Assembly (NCBI RefSeq): GCF_034134805.1
Contig: NZ_CP139419.1
Coordinates: forward strand, 1,922,001 to 1,986,000
From: Streptococcus sp. S5
GTDB lineage: Bacteria; Bacillota; Bacilli; Lactobacillales; Streptococcaceae
Direction: 5' to 3'
DNA length: 64,000 bases
Shown here: in pieces, positions 46,532-55,500 of the stretch
Layout of the letters: each line of letters begins with the position of its first letter
How positions within the stretch are numbered: the first letter of the stretch is position 1
Position numbers and translations under genes: made by a program
The notes under the pieces: model-generated
Database searches by the model: none
Told to the model about the DNA's origin: nothing
Seen by the model: the letters and a program-made list of their open reading frames with translations, nothing else

Positions 46532-48661
46532 TTAATCTGCTTGTTTATCAGCGTTTTCTTCCTTCTTTGTGTCTTTTTCTCTGATCACAAGCACACCATC
46601 TTCCATGTCTGCTTCGAGATGTTTGGCATCCAAGTTATCCAAGTGGAAGTCTGTGACTTTGTCACGGATTTGTTGTTCAACTACCCGACGGAGTGGACGA
46701 ACACCCATCACTTCATCATAACCTTCTTCAGTCATGTATTCTTTAGCTGCATCGCTCACTGCCAAGTCGATTTCTTTCTTAGAAAGGGTCTTATTGACAT
46801 CTACCAACATCAAATCAACAATCTTAGAAAGGTCTTCCTTGCTCAAGTGTGAGAATTCAATGACAGCGTTGAAACGGTTCAAGAATTCTGGACGGAAGTA
46901 AGGTTTCAAACGATCCATGAGTTCTGGTTTATCCGCATCTTCTGTCAAGTTAGCTTCGTAACCAAATCCAGCGTTTGAAGTAGCGATAATTACAGTGTTC
47001 TTGAAGTTGACCGTATTCCCTTGACCATCTGTCAAACGACCATCGTCCAAAACTTGGAGGAGAAGGGTGATCACTTGAGGATCCGCCTTTTCAATTTCGT
47101 CAAGAAGAACGATTGAGTATGGGTTACGGCGAACACGTTCTGTCAAAGTATTGCTGTTGTCATCATAACCAACATAACCAGCTGTTGTACCAATCAATTT
47201 AGAAACAGCTGTACGGTCGCTGTATTCTGACATGTCCAAACGGATGATGGCATCTTTGGTTCCGAACATATCAAGAGCCAATTGTTTAGCCAACTCAGTC
47301 TTACCGACACCAGTCGGACCTACAAAGAGGAAGCTCCCAATTGGGCGGTTTCCTTCATCAAATCCTGCACGGTTCCGACGGATAGCACGTGCCACTGCTT
47401 CAACAGCCTTGTCTTGACCGATAACCTTGGTTTGCAAACGGTGACCCATATCTTTCAAACGTTCGATATCAGTTGCACCCATTTGTGACACTGGAATACC
47501 AGTCATCCGTTCTACTGATTCAGCCACATCGTTGATTGTTGCAGTTACCTTATGGTCTTCTGTATGGTTTTCAATTTTCTTTTCAAGTTCTTCGATACGA
47601 ACTTTTGCTTTCAAAGCTGCTTCGTAATCTTCTTTAGCCGCAGCTTCTTCTTGTTTGGTTTTTTCTTCTTCAATTTCATGTTCCACAGCATGAACATCTG
47701 TTACTGGATGTTGGGCTGCCAAGTGAGCAGCTGTTACATCGAGCAAGTCAATGGCCTTATCAGGCAAGCTACGTTGTGGAATGTATTGGATCGAATAATC
47801 AACCGCTGCTTTCAAAACTTCATCTGGCAAGATGACATTGTGGTGTTTTTCATAAAGATCACGGATCCCTTGAAGAATCTTGAACGTATCTTCAGCTGAT
47901 GGAGCATTAACCTTCACTTCATTGAAACGACGAGCAAGAGCCGCATTCTTCAAGATGGTGTTACGGTATTCATCTTGAGTAGTTGCACCAATGACTGTCA
48001 ATTCCCCACGTGAAAGAGCCGGTTTGATGATATCCGCAAGACCTTTAGATCCTTGACCATCACCTGTGCTACCTGCACCAAGGATTTGATGGATTTCATC
48101 AAAGAAGAGAATGACATTTCCCATAGCTTTGACTTCTTGGATCAGATTTTGAATATTTTCTTCAAAGCTACCACGGTATTGCGTACCAGCTTCTAGACCA
48201 GAAATATCAATCGAGATGATTTCTTTGTTCTTGATAGCAGCTGGAACATCTCCGTTCACAATAGCTTGTGCCAAACCTTCTACAACTGCTGTTTTACCAA
48301 CACCGGCATCCCCTACAAGGACAGGGTTGTTCTTGGTACGACGAGACAAGATTTCAGCAGTTTCTTGAATTTCTTTATTACGTCCGATGACCGGATCCAA
48401 TTTTCCTTCACGAGCTTCTTCGGTCAAGTTGCGACCGAGTTTTGCAAGGATCCCATCTTGTTTCATTCCTTTACCTTGATGGTGTTGCACTTGCTCGCTT
48501 CCTTCATTTGGAAGTTGACCAGTTTGGCGGTAAATAGCGAATTCTTCAGGTGTCACTTCACGACCGTTGATCATGTAACGACGGCTTTCAGAACGAAAAC
48601 CACCCATATTTCCCATTAGTTGATTGAAAAGATCATCCATATTGTTAAAGTTGTTATTCAT
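46532..48661 (-). CDS. clpL: ATP-dependent chaperone ClpL
   Basis: Heat-shock Hsp100 chaperone of 709 residues, typical for ClpL. It starts [20 protein letters not shown] and lacks the N-terminal zinc finger of ClpE and the double-N domain of ClpC. Two AAA+ modules: Walker [14 protein letters not shown] near 118 and [13 protein letters not shown] near 445, with Walker B ILFFDEIH and IVLLDEIE; a short middle domain (about 320-380) joins them. ClpL works without ClpP as a disaggregase that protects proteins and wall-synthesis enzymes under heat. GAGG precedes the ATG. It has a strong promoter and an unusually long leader of about 240 nt. Confidence 0.95.
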   Translation of the reverse strand: MNNNFNNMDDLFNQLMGNMGGFRSESRRYMINGREVTPEEFAIYRQTGQLPNEGSEQVQHHQGKGMKQDGILAKLGRNLTEEAREGKLDPVIGRNKEIQETAEILSRRTKNNPVLVGDAGVGKTAVVEGLAQAIVNGDVPAAIKNKEIISIDISGLEAGTQYRGSFEENIQNLIQEVKAMGNVILFFDEIHQILGAGSTGDGQGSKGLADIIKPALSRGELTVIGATTQDEYRNTILKNAALARRFNEVKVNAPSAEDTFKILQGIRDLYEKHHNVILPDEVLKAAVDYSIQYIPQRSLPDKAIDLLDVTAAHLAAQHPVTDVHAVEHEIEEEKTKQEEAAAKEDYEAALKAKVRIEELEKKIENHTEDHKVTATINDVAESVERMTGIPVSQMGATDIERLKDMGHRLQTKVIGQDKAVEAVARAIRRNRAGFDEGNRPIGSFLFVGPTGVGKTELAKQLALDMFGTKDAIIRLDMSEYSDRTAVSKLIGTTAGYVGYDDNSNTLTERVRRNPYSIVLLDEIEKADPQVITLLLQVLDDGRLTDGQGNTVNFKNTVIIATSNAGFGYEANLTEDADKPELMDRLKPYFRPEFLNRFNAVIEFSHLSKEDLSKIVDLMLVDVNKTLSKKEIDLAVSDAAKEYMTEEGYDEVMGVRPLRRVVEQQIRDKVTDFHLDNLDAKHLEADMEDGVLVIREKDTKKEENADKQAD

Positions 48662-48676
48662 ATTGTATACCTCTAA

Positions 48677-48756
48677 TTTACATAATTTTAATTCATTCTT
48701 GAAAATTAGCAGACCAATTGGCTGCCATTCGATTGTTTACATAATTTTAATTCATT
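48677..48756 (-). repeat. 21-bp direct repeats in the clpL leader
   Basis: TTTACATAATTTTAATTCATT is found at 48677-48697 and, identically, at 48736-48756, 59 bp apart. Read on the minus strand each copy contains ATGAATTAA and ATGTAA, two minimal start-stop units. Two shorter relatives flank the promoter (48894 and 48941). Confidence 0.85.
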
Positions 48757-48833
48757 TATTTAATAATAGCCCTACAGGCTAACAGTTCTATTTTCCTTTT
48801 ATCAATTAGTTGTCTTAATTCTGGAAATAGCAT
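48756..48833 (-). CDS. 25-codon upstream ORF in the clpL leader
   Basis: The ATG at 48833 has a strong ribosome site (AAAGGAG, 8 nt spacing). The product runs MLFPELRQLIDKRKIELLAC and five more residues (RAIIK); it is basic and probably helical. It lies inside the transcript that starts near 48899 and ends 95 bases before clpL, so it may be a leader peptide or a separate small protein. The role is unknown; the ribosome site is better than that of clpL itself. Confidence 0.55.
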   Translation of the reverse strand: MLFPELRQLIDKRKIELLACRAIIK

Positions 48834-48893
48834 ATTACCATCTCCTTTCCACTATTGATCTTGTAAACCAGTAAGTTTTTCAACCTCTTTTTG

Positions 48894-48949
48894 TTTACAT
48901 AAATTATTATAACGCAGACTGATTCTTTTGTCAACGCTTTTTTACATAA
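48894..48949 (-). promoter_or_regulatory. promoter of clpL with flanking TTTACATAA boxes
   Basis: Minus strand: TTGACA (48929-48934), 17-bp spacer, TATAAT (48906-48911). TTTACATAA boxes (plus-strand sense) sit at 48941-48949, just upstream of the -35, and at 48894-48902, over the start of transcription. No clear CtsR (AGTCAAA-type) or CIRCE site was found. Confidence 0.85.
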
Positions 48950-48963
48950 TTTTTTAAATTTAT

Positions 48964-48990
48964 TAAAAAAATCTGGAGTCACTCCAGATT
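48964..48990 (-). terminator. terminator of the lipase-effector operon
   Basis: The stem AATCTGGAG/CTCCAGATT (48970-48978 with 48982-48990), 3-nt loop, then seven T on the minus strand. Confidence 0.9.
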
Positions 48991-49014
48991 CCATATTTAA
49001 ATAGAAGTTCTCGG

Positions 49015-49314
49015 CTAGATAGATTTAAATTTCCCAGCTTTTTCTTGAATAACTGTCTGTACATTTTTAGCAAATTGCCCCACCATGGCCTGATCCAGTT
49101 GTTTTCCAACTACCTGGACGTCTTCTTCGGCTACTGTTGCAATCGCAGTCAATCCATCATTGTAACGCTTCTCAACTCCTGCCTTGCAGGTCAATAAAAC
49201 GGGCGCATAGACAACCCGTATTAATTCTTTTTCAAGTTTCTTGCGACTTTCGATGATCCTCATCTTATCTTTCATATCTAAATCAAAAAAATCTTTAACT
49301 GGACTATCACCCAT
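49015..49314 (-). CDS. small helical partner 2 of the T7SS lipase
   Basis: A 99-residue protein, all-helical by its heptad-like pattern (MRIIESRKKLEKELIRVVYA; GKQLDQAMVGQFAKNVQTVI), no signal peptide. By position (last in the lipase operon), size and character it corresponds to the targeting factors that accompany T7SS cargo of the TslA/LXG kind (TlaA or Lap proteins). The sequence alone does not fix the family. GAGGAGG precedes the ATG, 18 bp after the previous gene. Confidence 0.6.
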   Translation of the reverse strand: MGDSPVKDFFDLDMKDKMRIIESRKKLEKELIRVVYAPVLLTCKAGVEKRYNDGLTAIATVAEEDVQVVGKQLDQAMVGQFAKNVQTVIQEKAGKFKSI

Positions 49315-49332
49315 ACTTCCTCCTCTTCTATA

Positions 49333-49713
49333 CTATGAAACTTTATCTTGTGCAAACTCCTCTTCCAGTTGACGTCTATCTTTCCGGTAGGATTGCCATA
49401 AATTCTCTTCCTCGATTTCGATCTGTTTTAAGGCTACTTGTGCAGCTTCTCTAGCTTCGAGATCATACTCTTCGATACAGCGATGGAGGGACTCCCATCC
49501 ACAACTGACATCAACTTCCTGCTCTTGTAAGAAGGAAGCTGCCATCGCAAACTCTTCTTCCAGCATCTGGGTGAAGAGCTGCTGTTTTCTTTCCACTAAG
49601 CAACGCTTTTCATCTAACTCCAAGCGCGCTTTTTGGAACTCTCTTTCCAAGTGATCTAGTTTCTTTTCCTTTTTTGAAAGAGTAGATGAAATTAATAAGC
49701 TAGTTGTTCCCAC
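49333..49713 (-). CDS. small coiled-coil partner 1 of the T7SS lipase (DUF3958-like)
   Basis: A 126-residue coiled coil (KKLDHLEREFQKARLELDEK; QIEIEEENLWQSYRKDRRQL), rich in Glu, Lys and Gln, no membrane segment. It resembles the DUF3958-type LXG targeting factors of streptococci in size, helix layout and the late W...R..LEE pattern. The likely start is the GTG at 49713, which overlaps the end of the lipase gene by 22 bp, with GGAG about 10 nt before it; no better ATG exists. Inferred to pair with the helical tail of the lipase. Confidence 0.6.
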   Translation of the reverse strand: MGTTSLLISSTLSKKEKKLDHLEREFQKARLELDEKRCLVERKQQLFTQMLEEEFAMAASFLQEQEVDVSCGWESLHRCIEEYDLEAREAAQVALKQIEIEEENLWQSYRKDRRQLEEEFAQDKVS

Positions 49714-51308
49714 TGGTTCATTTCTCCTGCTATTTCTTGATCTTTTGTTTTTAAGAGTTCAATTCCTGCATTCACTTGCTCGTTTAAAGCATGGAATTCA
49801 TTCGATAAGGACTGATATGCAGCCAAACGATTGTCAAACTTTTCTCTTACTTCAGTGACAATTGTTTGCTTTGTTGCACCAGCCTGTGCATAGGCCTCTT
49901 CTACTTCCGCAAGATTGAGAATGAAGCCTTTCGGAACGGTATGTAATACTTTCTCCAAAGCTTCTAAATCTGTATCCAGTTGTGCCTTAGATTTCTGAGC
50001 TTGCTCCAGCCCTTCATCCACTACTCGAATCAGCTCATCAGAAGCCAAGCGCGCCTGCAAAGCATCCAGATAGATCCGTTCACTTGAGCTCAGTCCACCA
50101 CCTGTTTTTTGCAATTTATCCTTTAGGCGATAGTAAACCTTCATCCGCTCTTCAATGATTTCCTTGCGAGTGATGGCTTCCGTTCCCTTTTCAAGAACCA
50201 AATTCCCATCCTTATCATAGATATAACCATGCATCATGTGCTGCAGGCCAGTATTTTTCAAATTCTTAGTTTTGAGGTGCTTGACAATCCCACTGGATTC
50301 CTTGCTTCCAGAATCCTGATAGCCCAAGCTAACCAAATCTTTATGGTCAATGTGATTGTAGATTTTGTACTTCAGCGAATCTATACGCGCTTTTTGCTCG
50401 GGTGTTAAGATGGAATAGGCATTAGGACCATTGTATAGATGGACAGTCCCAATATGAGACGCTTCTTCTTCCGTCAAGCAGGCAAGCGCATACTGAATAT
50501 TCATAGACCCCAGAGAGTGACCGTATAGATCGATCTTGGCATTAGGGTATTTTCGGATCACCTCTTTCAAATGAGCTGCAGCATCTTTAAATTGCGGAGG
50601 CGGGAAAGTACCTCTATCTTTGTTGTACTCTTTTAAAATGGTAGCCCCAATAAATACTGGAAACTTTGCTTGACTATCAATTAGAATATCCGTTCCCATA
50701 CCATATAGATTTGCTTTCGCCTCACGATAAGCATTTGTTATTGGATTACTTCTAATACTCTTGACAAAGCTTTTTACATTATTTCCAACATTTTTATCGA
50801 GTAAACTAAACGGATAACTAATAAGCTCCGAAATATTATAATCGGCAGTTTCATCCCTTTTTTTCAAATTCTCCTTAATCTTATCTCTGGTGAATCTTTT
50901 CGCATAATCTGTCGCATAGTTCGCCGCTCCATTGGGACCAAGAATGTTAGAAGCAGCAGGCAAATCTGTCTTTACCCAATCCGTAAATGTATCATGGAGT
51001 AATTTTTGTGTACTTGTTTCAGTTTCAGATCCCTTCATCAAGACTGTCACGTCATGGATTTGGGCACGCGCTTCATCAGAAGCAGTATAGGGGACTGCAT
51101 TTTGTTGCGCGCCTTGGCCATTATTAGTAAGAACGAAGACCTGCTCCTCATTGTCATTTACGTTATCATAAATATGGGCAACATTACCAATGTATTCGTC
51201 TTTCTTCGTCCCAATTTTAAACTTTCCATTTATTTTGACATCTTTTTCGTATTCAAGTAGAGCAGCTTTAACATTTTGTTGATCATTGAAATTTAAATTA
51301 TTAGCCAT
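49692..51308 (-). CDS. T7SS lipase with reverse (C-terminal) LXG-like domain, TslA-like
   Basis: A 538-residue protein with no signal peptide. The N-terminal two thirds are an alpha/beta-hydrolase lipase: the nucleophile elbow IDLYGHSLGSMN (Ser near 264), a following LYNGPNAYS loop and an IYNHIDHKDLVSL segment holding candidate Asp/His residues. From about 375 to the end it is helical (LQARLASDELIRVVDEGLEQ; FDNRLAAYQSLSNEFHALNE), as in an LXG domain moved to the C-terminus. This order is that of staphylococcal TslA, a T7SS-secreted lipase toxin. The ATG at 51308 has AAGGAG inside the preceding gene. Followed by two helical partners and preceded by two lipoproteins, the expected operon. Activity is inferred, not shown. 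Confidence 0.8.
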   Translation of the reverse strand: MANNLNFNDQQNVKAALLEYEKDVKINGKFKIGTKKDEYIGNVAHIYDNVNDNEEQVFVLTNNGQGAQQNAVPYTASDEARAQIHDVTVLMKGSETETSTQKLLHDTFTDWVKTDLPAASNILGPNGAANYATDYAKRFTRDKIKENLKKRDETADYNISELISYPFSLLDKNVGNNVKSFVKSIRSNPITNAYREAKANLYGMGTDILIDSQAKFPVFIGATILKEYNKDRGTFPPPQFKDAAAHLKEVIRKYPNAKIDLYGHSLGSMNIQYALACLTEEEASHIGTVHLYNGPNAYSILTPEQKARIDSLKYKIYNHIDHKDLVSLGYQDSGSKESSGIVKHLKTKNLKNTGLQHMMHGYIYDKDGNLVLEKGTEAITRKEIIEERMKVYYRLKDKLQKTGGGLSSSERIYLDALQARLASDELIRVVDEGLEQAQKSKAQLDTDLEALEKVLHTVPKGFILNLAEVEEAYAQAGATKQTIVTEVREKFDNRLAAYQSLSNEFHALNEQVNAGIELLKTKDQEIAGEMNQWEQLAY

Positions 51309-51310
51309 TA

Positions 51311-51697
51311 TCACTCCTTATCTAATAAATCACTTAACTCCTCTGTTTCCCCAAAATAGGTCTCTTCATATTTCCCTGTTGTAGCATCCTCTTGTATAGT
51401 TGTGCTTAAAACTAATTTTTCATCATTATTTATAACTATTTTTACTAATAGCCCTCCCATCGGATTATAATCTAAATCATCTTTAGAAATTTTATATGAT
51501 TTTATTTTTCCTTCTGGAGTAAGAGCTTTAGGATCTAATTTTTTCAACATATTTTCAATCGCTACTTTCATCTTCTTACTCTCTGCAATTTGAATCATTT
51601 CTTGTTTCTTGGCAGATTGTCCATTAAAAAAGCTACATCCCCCTAAGCTCAGGCTAAATGCTACCATTATCAACACAATAAATTTACTTTTTTTCAT
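51311..51697 (-). CDS. DUF1310-like lipoprotein A, candidate lipase immunity
   Basis: A 128-residue lipoprotein with lipobox SLGGC (Cys near 21) and a small alpha+beta domain: KMKVAIENMLKKLDPKALTP, then IKSYKISKDDLDYNPMGGLL. This pattern is that of streptococcal DUF1310 proteins with a cystatin-like fold. TilA, the immunity lipoprotein for TslA, is likewise a small cystatin-fold lipoprotein. It lies directly before the lipase gene, its stop almost touching the lipase start. It is closely similar to lipoprotein B upstream. A separate promoter precedes it. Confidence 0.75.
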   Translation of the reverse strand: MKKSKFIVLIMVAFSLSLGGCSFFNGQSAKKQEMIQIAESKKMKVAIENMLKKLDPKALTPEGKIKSYKISKDDLDYNPMGGLLVKIVINNDEKLVLSTTIQEDATTGKYEETYFGETEELSDLLDKE

Positions 51698-51733
51698 CTT
51701 CTTCCCATTCTTTCTTCAGGTTTCTTAGAATTT

Positions 51734-51776
51734 ATTATACAAAATTCCATCCATACCTGAAATGTTACTTTTGTTA
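51734..51776 (-). promoter_or_regulatory. promoter region of lipoprotein A and the lipase genes
   Basis: Minus-strand TATAAT (51734-51739) with no consensus -35. TGTTACTTTTGTTA (51763-51776) lies where the -35 would be and resembles the TGTAACTTTGTTACA palindrome of the esxA promoter. A further pair of GTTACA elements occurs at 51793-51820. Confidence 0.5.
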
Positions 51777-51863
51777 AAAAACATTGCCAAAAGGTTACAA
51801 GCACTACATATTGATGTAACATACTTGGCCCAATCAATAAATTCTATAAAATAGATGAGGTTG

Positions 51864-52253
51864 CTATTGCTTGTCTCTTTCTATTAATTTCGTTAATTCT
51901 TTAGGCGTTCCTGATGTGGCAACAAGATATTCTCCTGAATCCTCTTCTATGACCGTCATATCAATCGTCAACCGATCATCCCTATTAATGACAATTTCGA
52001 CAATAATTCCTTCCATTGGATTATATTTTAATTTATCTTTTAAAATTCTATAAGACTTTATTTTCCCATTTGGAGTTAATGCCTCTGGATCCAGATTTTT
52101 TAAATAGGTTTCAATTGCCACTTTCATCTTCTGACTCTCTGCAATCTGAATCATTTCCCTTCTCTCAGCAGCTTTATCTGTAAAAAGACTGCAGCCTCCT
52201 AGAAACAAAGTCAGTAAGAATAGTAGCATTAATCGTTGTTTTTTATCAGTCAT
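51864..52253 (-). CDS. DUF1310-like lipoprotein B
   Basis: A 129-residue paralog of lipoprotein A: lipobox FLGGC (Cys near 21), EMIQIAESQKMKVAIETYLK, LDPEALTPNGKIKSYRILKD, YNPMEGIIVEIVINRDDRL. The two share most of the core and differ at the C-terminal ends, as after a duplication. A frame from 52304 is open, but GAGAGGG is spaced for the ATG at 52253. It lies 166 bp upstream of lipoprotein A, with a promoter between them, so it may be expressed separately. A second self-protection factor or decoy is an inference. Confidence 0.75.
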   Translation of the reverse strand: MTDKKQRLMLLFLLTLFLGGCSLFTDKAAERREMIQIAESQKMKVAIETYLKNLDPEALTPNGKIKSYRILKDKLKYNPMEGIIVEIVINRDDRLTIDMTVIEEDSGEYLVATSGTPKELTKLIERDKQ

Positions 52254-52328
52254 ATGTTCCCTCTCACTTATATTATTCGTAATGATTTTTAAAAAATGAG
52301 CCAATTTTTAAAAATTTTTTCCAGAATC

Positions 52329-52356
52329 CAAAAAACACACCCTTACTGGGTGTGTC
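52329..52356 (-). terminator. terminator of the UroD-family/ABC operon
   Basis: The stem ACACACCC/GGGTGTGT (52335-52342 with 52348-52355), 5-nt loop, T-run on the minus strand. Confidence 0.9.
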
Positions 52357-52361
52357 TCCTG

Positions 52362-53126
52362 TTAAATCATATATTCGACGCTATAAGTGGCATCGGATAA
52401 AATCCGTGAAAGGAATTGTTTGGTTCGTTCTTCTTTTGGACTGTTGAAGAATTCATGGGGTTCGTTTTCTTCGATGATGAGTCCACCATCCATAAAGATA
52501 ACGTGGTTGGCCACATCACGCGCAAAGCCCATCTCATGGGTTACGACAACCATGGTCACTCCTTCTTGGGCCAATTGCTTCATGACATCTAAGACGTCAC
52601 CGACCAACTCTGGGTCTAGCGCTGAAGTCGGCTCGTCTAGCAAGATCACGTCTGGTTTCACTGCAATGGCACGCGCGATTCCGATCCGCTGCTGCTGGCC
52701 CCCTGACAATTGAGAAGGATAGTAATCCTTATAAGCGAGGAGACCAACTTTTTCAAGGGCTGATTCTGCCCGTTGGATGGCTTCTTCTTTTGGAATCTTA
52801 CGGGCTACAACCAGGCCTTCTAAGATATTTTCAAGCGCTGTTTTGTTGGCAAAGAGATTGTAATGCTGGAAGACAAAGGCTGTCTTTTGGCGGATTTCTA
52901 GAATCTCTTTTTTGCTGAGTTTTGAGAGGTCATACTCTTTTCCACCTAGGGTGAGGTGCCCTGTATCTGCCTTTTCCAAGTGGTTAAGGCAACGAAGGAA
53001 GGTTGTTTTTCCTGATCCAGATGGCCCCAAAATAACGACCACATCCCCTTGGTTGACCTTGAGATTAACATCTACCAGGACCTGGTGGTCCTTAAATTTT
53101 TTCGATACGTGTTCTACTTCTAACAT
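52362..53126 (-). CDS. polar amino acid (cystine-type) ABC transporter ATPase
   Basis: A 254-residue ATPase: Walker [10 protein letters not shown] near 34, Q-loop FVFQHYNLF, signature [15 protein letters not shown] near 147, Walker [15 protein letters not shown] and the H-loop [10 protein letters not shown]. The GlnQ/TcyN subgroup serves polar amino acid and cystine uptake. It is last in a unit with two permeases and a binding protein, as in the TcyJKLMN type. The link to sulfur amino acids rests on this gene order and on the promoter element upstream. Confidence 0.9.
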   Translation of the reverse strand: MLEVEHVSKKFKDHQVLVDVNLKVNQGDVVVILGPSGSGKTTFLRCLNHLEKADTGHLTLGGKEYDLSKLSKKEILEIRQKTAFVFQHYNLFANKTALENILEGLVVARKIPKEEAIQRAESALEKVGLLAYKDYYPSQLSGGQQQRIGIARAIAVKPDVILLDEPTSALDPELVGDVLDVMKQLAQEGVTMVVVTHEMGFARDVANHVIFMDGGLIIEENEPHEFFNSPKEERTKQFLSRILSDATYSVEYMI

Positions 53127-53145
53127 CTTCTTATTTCTCCTTCTT

Positions 53146-53832
53146 CTATGCGAGTGTCAGGCGTTTTTCTAAGTGATTGAATCCCCACTGAATCACCCCA
53201 CAAATGACAATATAAAGAATAAAAATCACTAGATAGGATTCAAAATATTGATAGCCATAAGAGGCTTCGACCTTGGCAATGGCGGTGATATCCTTGATGG
53301 TCATGACAAAGACAAGGGAGGTTCCTTTGACCAAGTTGATAACCAAGTTACACAAATTGGGAAGGGCTGAACGCAAGGCTTGTGGAAAAACAATGCGGAT
53401 ATAGGCTTGGCGATTGGTCAAACCAATGGCTTGCGCTGCTTCTAGCTGGCCCTTATCCACCGTCAGAATGGCTGACCGGAGAATTTCAGCCAGACTCCCT
53501 GTTGTCATCAAGCTAAAGATGATAAAGGCATAGTAAATGGGATTGATCTCAAAGACATTAAAGTGACTGCCAATACTCTTAAAAAAGCTATTTAAGAGGC
53601 TGGGAAAGAGACTATAAAAGAAGAGAATCAAGAGAATCGGAGGCGTCGCGCGGATAAAGGCTAAGTAAATCACTGAGAAACTGCGAACACCTTTGACCTT
53701 ATAAATCTGACCGAGTGCTAAAAAGAGGGCCGGAAAAAAACTCAAGAGAATCGATACGACCATGATCAGAAGGGTCACTGGAACACCACCCAAGGTGGCT
53801 AGAAATGCTTTACTAATAAAATTGAAATCCAT
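53146..53832 (-). CDS. amino acid ABC transporter permease 2
   Basis: A 228-residue HisM-type permease with about five helices. It shows the EAA loop ([20 protein letters not shown], then [13 protein letters not shown]) that contacts the ATPase. Its start lies 3 bp after the end of permease 1; the two form the heteromeric channel usual for cystine-type importers with two permeases. AGGTAGC precedes the ATG. Confidence 0.9.
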   Translation of the reverse strand: MDFNFISKAFLATLGGVPVTLLIMVVSILLSFFPALFLALGQIYKVKGVRSFSVIYLAFIRATPPILLILFFYSLFPSLLNSFFKSIGSHFNVFEINPIYYAFIIFSLMTTGSLAEILRSAILTVDKGQLEAAQAIGLTNRQAYIRIVFPQALRSALPNLCNLVINLVKGTSLVFVMTIKDITAIAKVEASYGYQYFESYLVIFILYIVICGVIQWGFNHLEKRLTLA

Positions 53833-53835
53833 AAG

Positions 53836-54528
53836 CTACCTTTCTGTTACACTGAGTCGTTTCTCAAGGAGTTGAGCGGAGAAGGAGATCACAAGGGCAA
53901 TTCCCCAGTAGATCACTGCGACGGCTGTATACGTTTCGAGGGAATAATTCCCAAGATTGCGGCTGATCAAGTTGTTGCCTGCTCCCATGATATCGATAAA
54001 GCCAATGGTATAAGCCAAAGCGGCATCGCGCATGAGGTTCAAGATGGCAGTCGTCATATTGGGAAGAGCCACGCGAAAGGCTTGGGGAAGGACAATTCGC
54101 CAAATGGTTTGAGCTGGCGTCAAGCCGATACTCAAGCCCGCTTCCATCTGACCTTTTGGAATGGCCAAATAGGCTGCCTTGAAGACCTCAGAGATCATAG
54201 CGGCAAAGAGAAGAAACATGGCAACAAGGACAAAGACAAACTTGGACCAGTGGTCAATGTCAATGCCCAACCACCAGTTCAAAAATTGGGGAAGTCCATA
54301 AAAGACCAAAAAGAGCAAGACAATCGGAGGGGTACAACGCAAAGTAAAGACATAACCTTTTGCCAGACCTGCTCCTACCTTATCTTCTGATACTTGTGCC
54401 CAGGTCAAAACCAAGCCAAATGCAGAACCGAGAACCGTCGTTAACACCATCAAAGCTAGGGTCGCTGGTAGAGCTTGGACCAAGGTTGGAAGAAATGACC
54501 AGACCTTGGAAATGTCGTATGAGACCAT
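53836..54528 (-). CDS. amino acid ABC transporter permease 1
   Basis: A 230-residue HisM-type permease (MVSYDISKVWSFLPTLVQAL at the start). The EAA loop reads GQMEAGLSIGLTPAQTIWRI, then VLPQAFRVALPN. It is related to but clearly distinct from permease 2. It follows the binding protein by 66 bp, a gap that contains a GGGTGCG.. and CCC inverted stretch but no clear terminator. Confidence 0.9.
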   Translation of the reverse strand: MVSYDISKVWSFLPTLVQALPATLALMVLTTVLGSAFGLVLTWAQVSEDKVGAGLAKGYVFTLRCTPPIVLLFLVFYGLPQFLNWWLGIDIDHWSKFVFVLVAMFLLFAAMISEVFKAAYLAIPKGQMEAGLSIGLTPAQTIWRIVLPQAFRVALPNMTTAILNLMRDAALAYTIGFIDIMGAGNNLISRNLGNYSLETYTAVAVIYWGIALVISFSAQLLEKRLSVTER

Positions 54529-54594
54529 GTTTCTTTTCCTTTCTGTATCCGTATAGAAATAAGGAAGCTGGGGCTATACGCACCCAGTTTCATC

Positions 54595-55473
54595 TTATTT
54601 CTCTTTATCTACATAACTGAAGACATCTTCACCGAAATATTTTTTCGACAATTTAGCAAGTGTGCCATCTTTTTCTAATTCTTTGATAGCCTTGCTGTAT
54701 GCTTCCGCAAATTTTTCGTTTTTCTTATCCTTATGGATCAATGGGTAAGTTGGAATTCCTTTGTAGGCAAACCAGCTCAGTTTGTCCGCATATTGGTGGT
54801 AAGAACCATCTTTATCTGTGACAGCTTTTTCAAAGGAAAGTTTGATGTCAAAGAAGGCATCGTAACGTCCTTCAAGAACCCAAGCATAGGCATCTGCGAC
54901 TTTGAAAGATTCCGCAGCTGTTAATTCGATTTGTTGGTCCTTATGCTTTTCATTGTATTCTTTAATAACATTCCACTGCGCATTTTGTGGTGAAATTGGA
55001 ACCAATTTTCCTTTTTCTTTAGCGAAGTCATCGATGTTCTTGTATTTATTCGCATCTTCTTTCCGTACGGTAAATCCGATGATACTTGCTCCGATTGGTT
55101 CTTTTGGAATGATAAATTTCTTGGCACGTTCTTCGGTATACCAAGCTCCTTTGGTTCCGATATCGTATTTACCAGATTCTAGACCGATCAAGAGATCGTC
55201 ATCACTTGTTCCAGTGTACTCAAACTTGTAGTCTGGTAGTTTTTCGTCAATGGCTTTGAGAACGGCTACTTCATAGCCATCTGATTCTCCTTTTTCATCA
55301 ACGAAATCATACGGTACATAGTTTTGAGTGTGGGCTACTTTCAAGGTTGTCACCTTGTTCGATCCTGTTGAGCCCTTGCTGTCGTTTGCATGGTTCAAGC
55401 TCCGTCCAAGAATGGTTGCTCCTGCAATGGCAAGTACTGCCACCCCACCGATAATCCATGTTTTTTTACTCAT
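54595..55473 (-). CDS. amino acid ABC transporter binding protein, no lipobox
   Basis: A 292-residue periplasmic-type solute-binding protein of the cystine/polar amino acid class (KVAHTQNYVPYDFVDEKGES, DGYEVAVLKAIDEKLPDY, LLIGLESGKYDIGTKGAWYT in part). The N-terminus has a membrane helix (IIGGVAVLAIAGATILG) but no Cys: the lipobox that would anchor it as a lipoprotein is missing. It may be held by an uncleaved signal, or be released. It starts 27 bp after the UroD-family gene and is cotranscribed with it. Ligand inferred as a sulfur amino acid or related thiol compound. Confidence 0.85.
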   Translation of the reverse strand: MSKKTWIIGGVAVLAIAGATILGRSLNHANDSKGSTGSNKVTTLKVAHTQNYVPYDFVDEKGESDGYEVAVLKAIDEKLPDYKFEYTGTSDDDLLIGLESGKYDIGTKGAWYTEERAKKFIIPKEPIGASIIGFTVRKEDANKYKNIDDFAKEKGKLVPISPQNAQWNVIKEYNEKHKDQQIELTAAESFKVADAYAWVLEGRYDAFFDIKLSFEKAVTDKDGSYHQYADKLSWFAYKGIPTYPLIHKDKKNEKFAEAYSKAIKELEKDGTLAKLSKKYFGEDVFSYVDKEK

Positions 55474-55500
55474 ACTCTGTTCTCCCTCTTTCTATTTTCC

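Noticed and set aside
46532-48661. ClpE or ClpC identity for the Hsp100 gene
   Set aside because: No N-terminal zinc finger and no double-N domain; the Asn-rich start and length fit ClpL.
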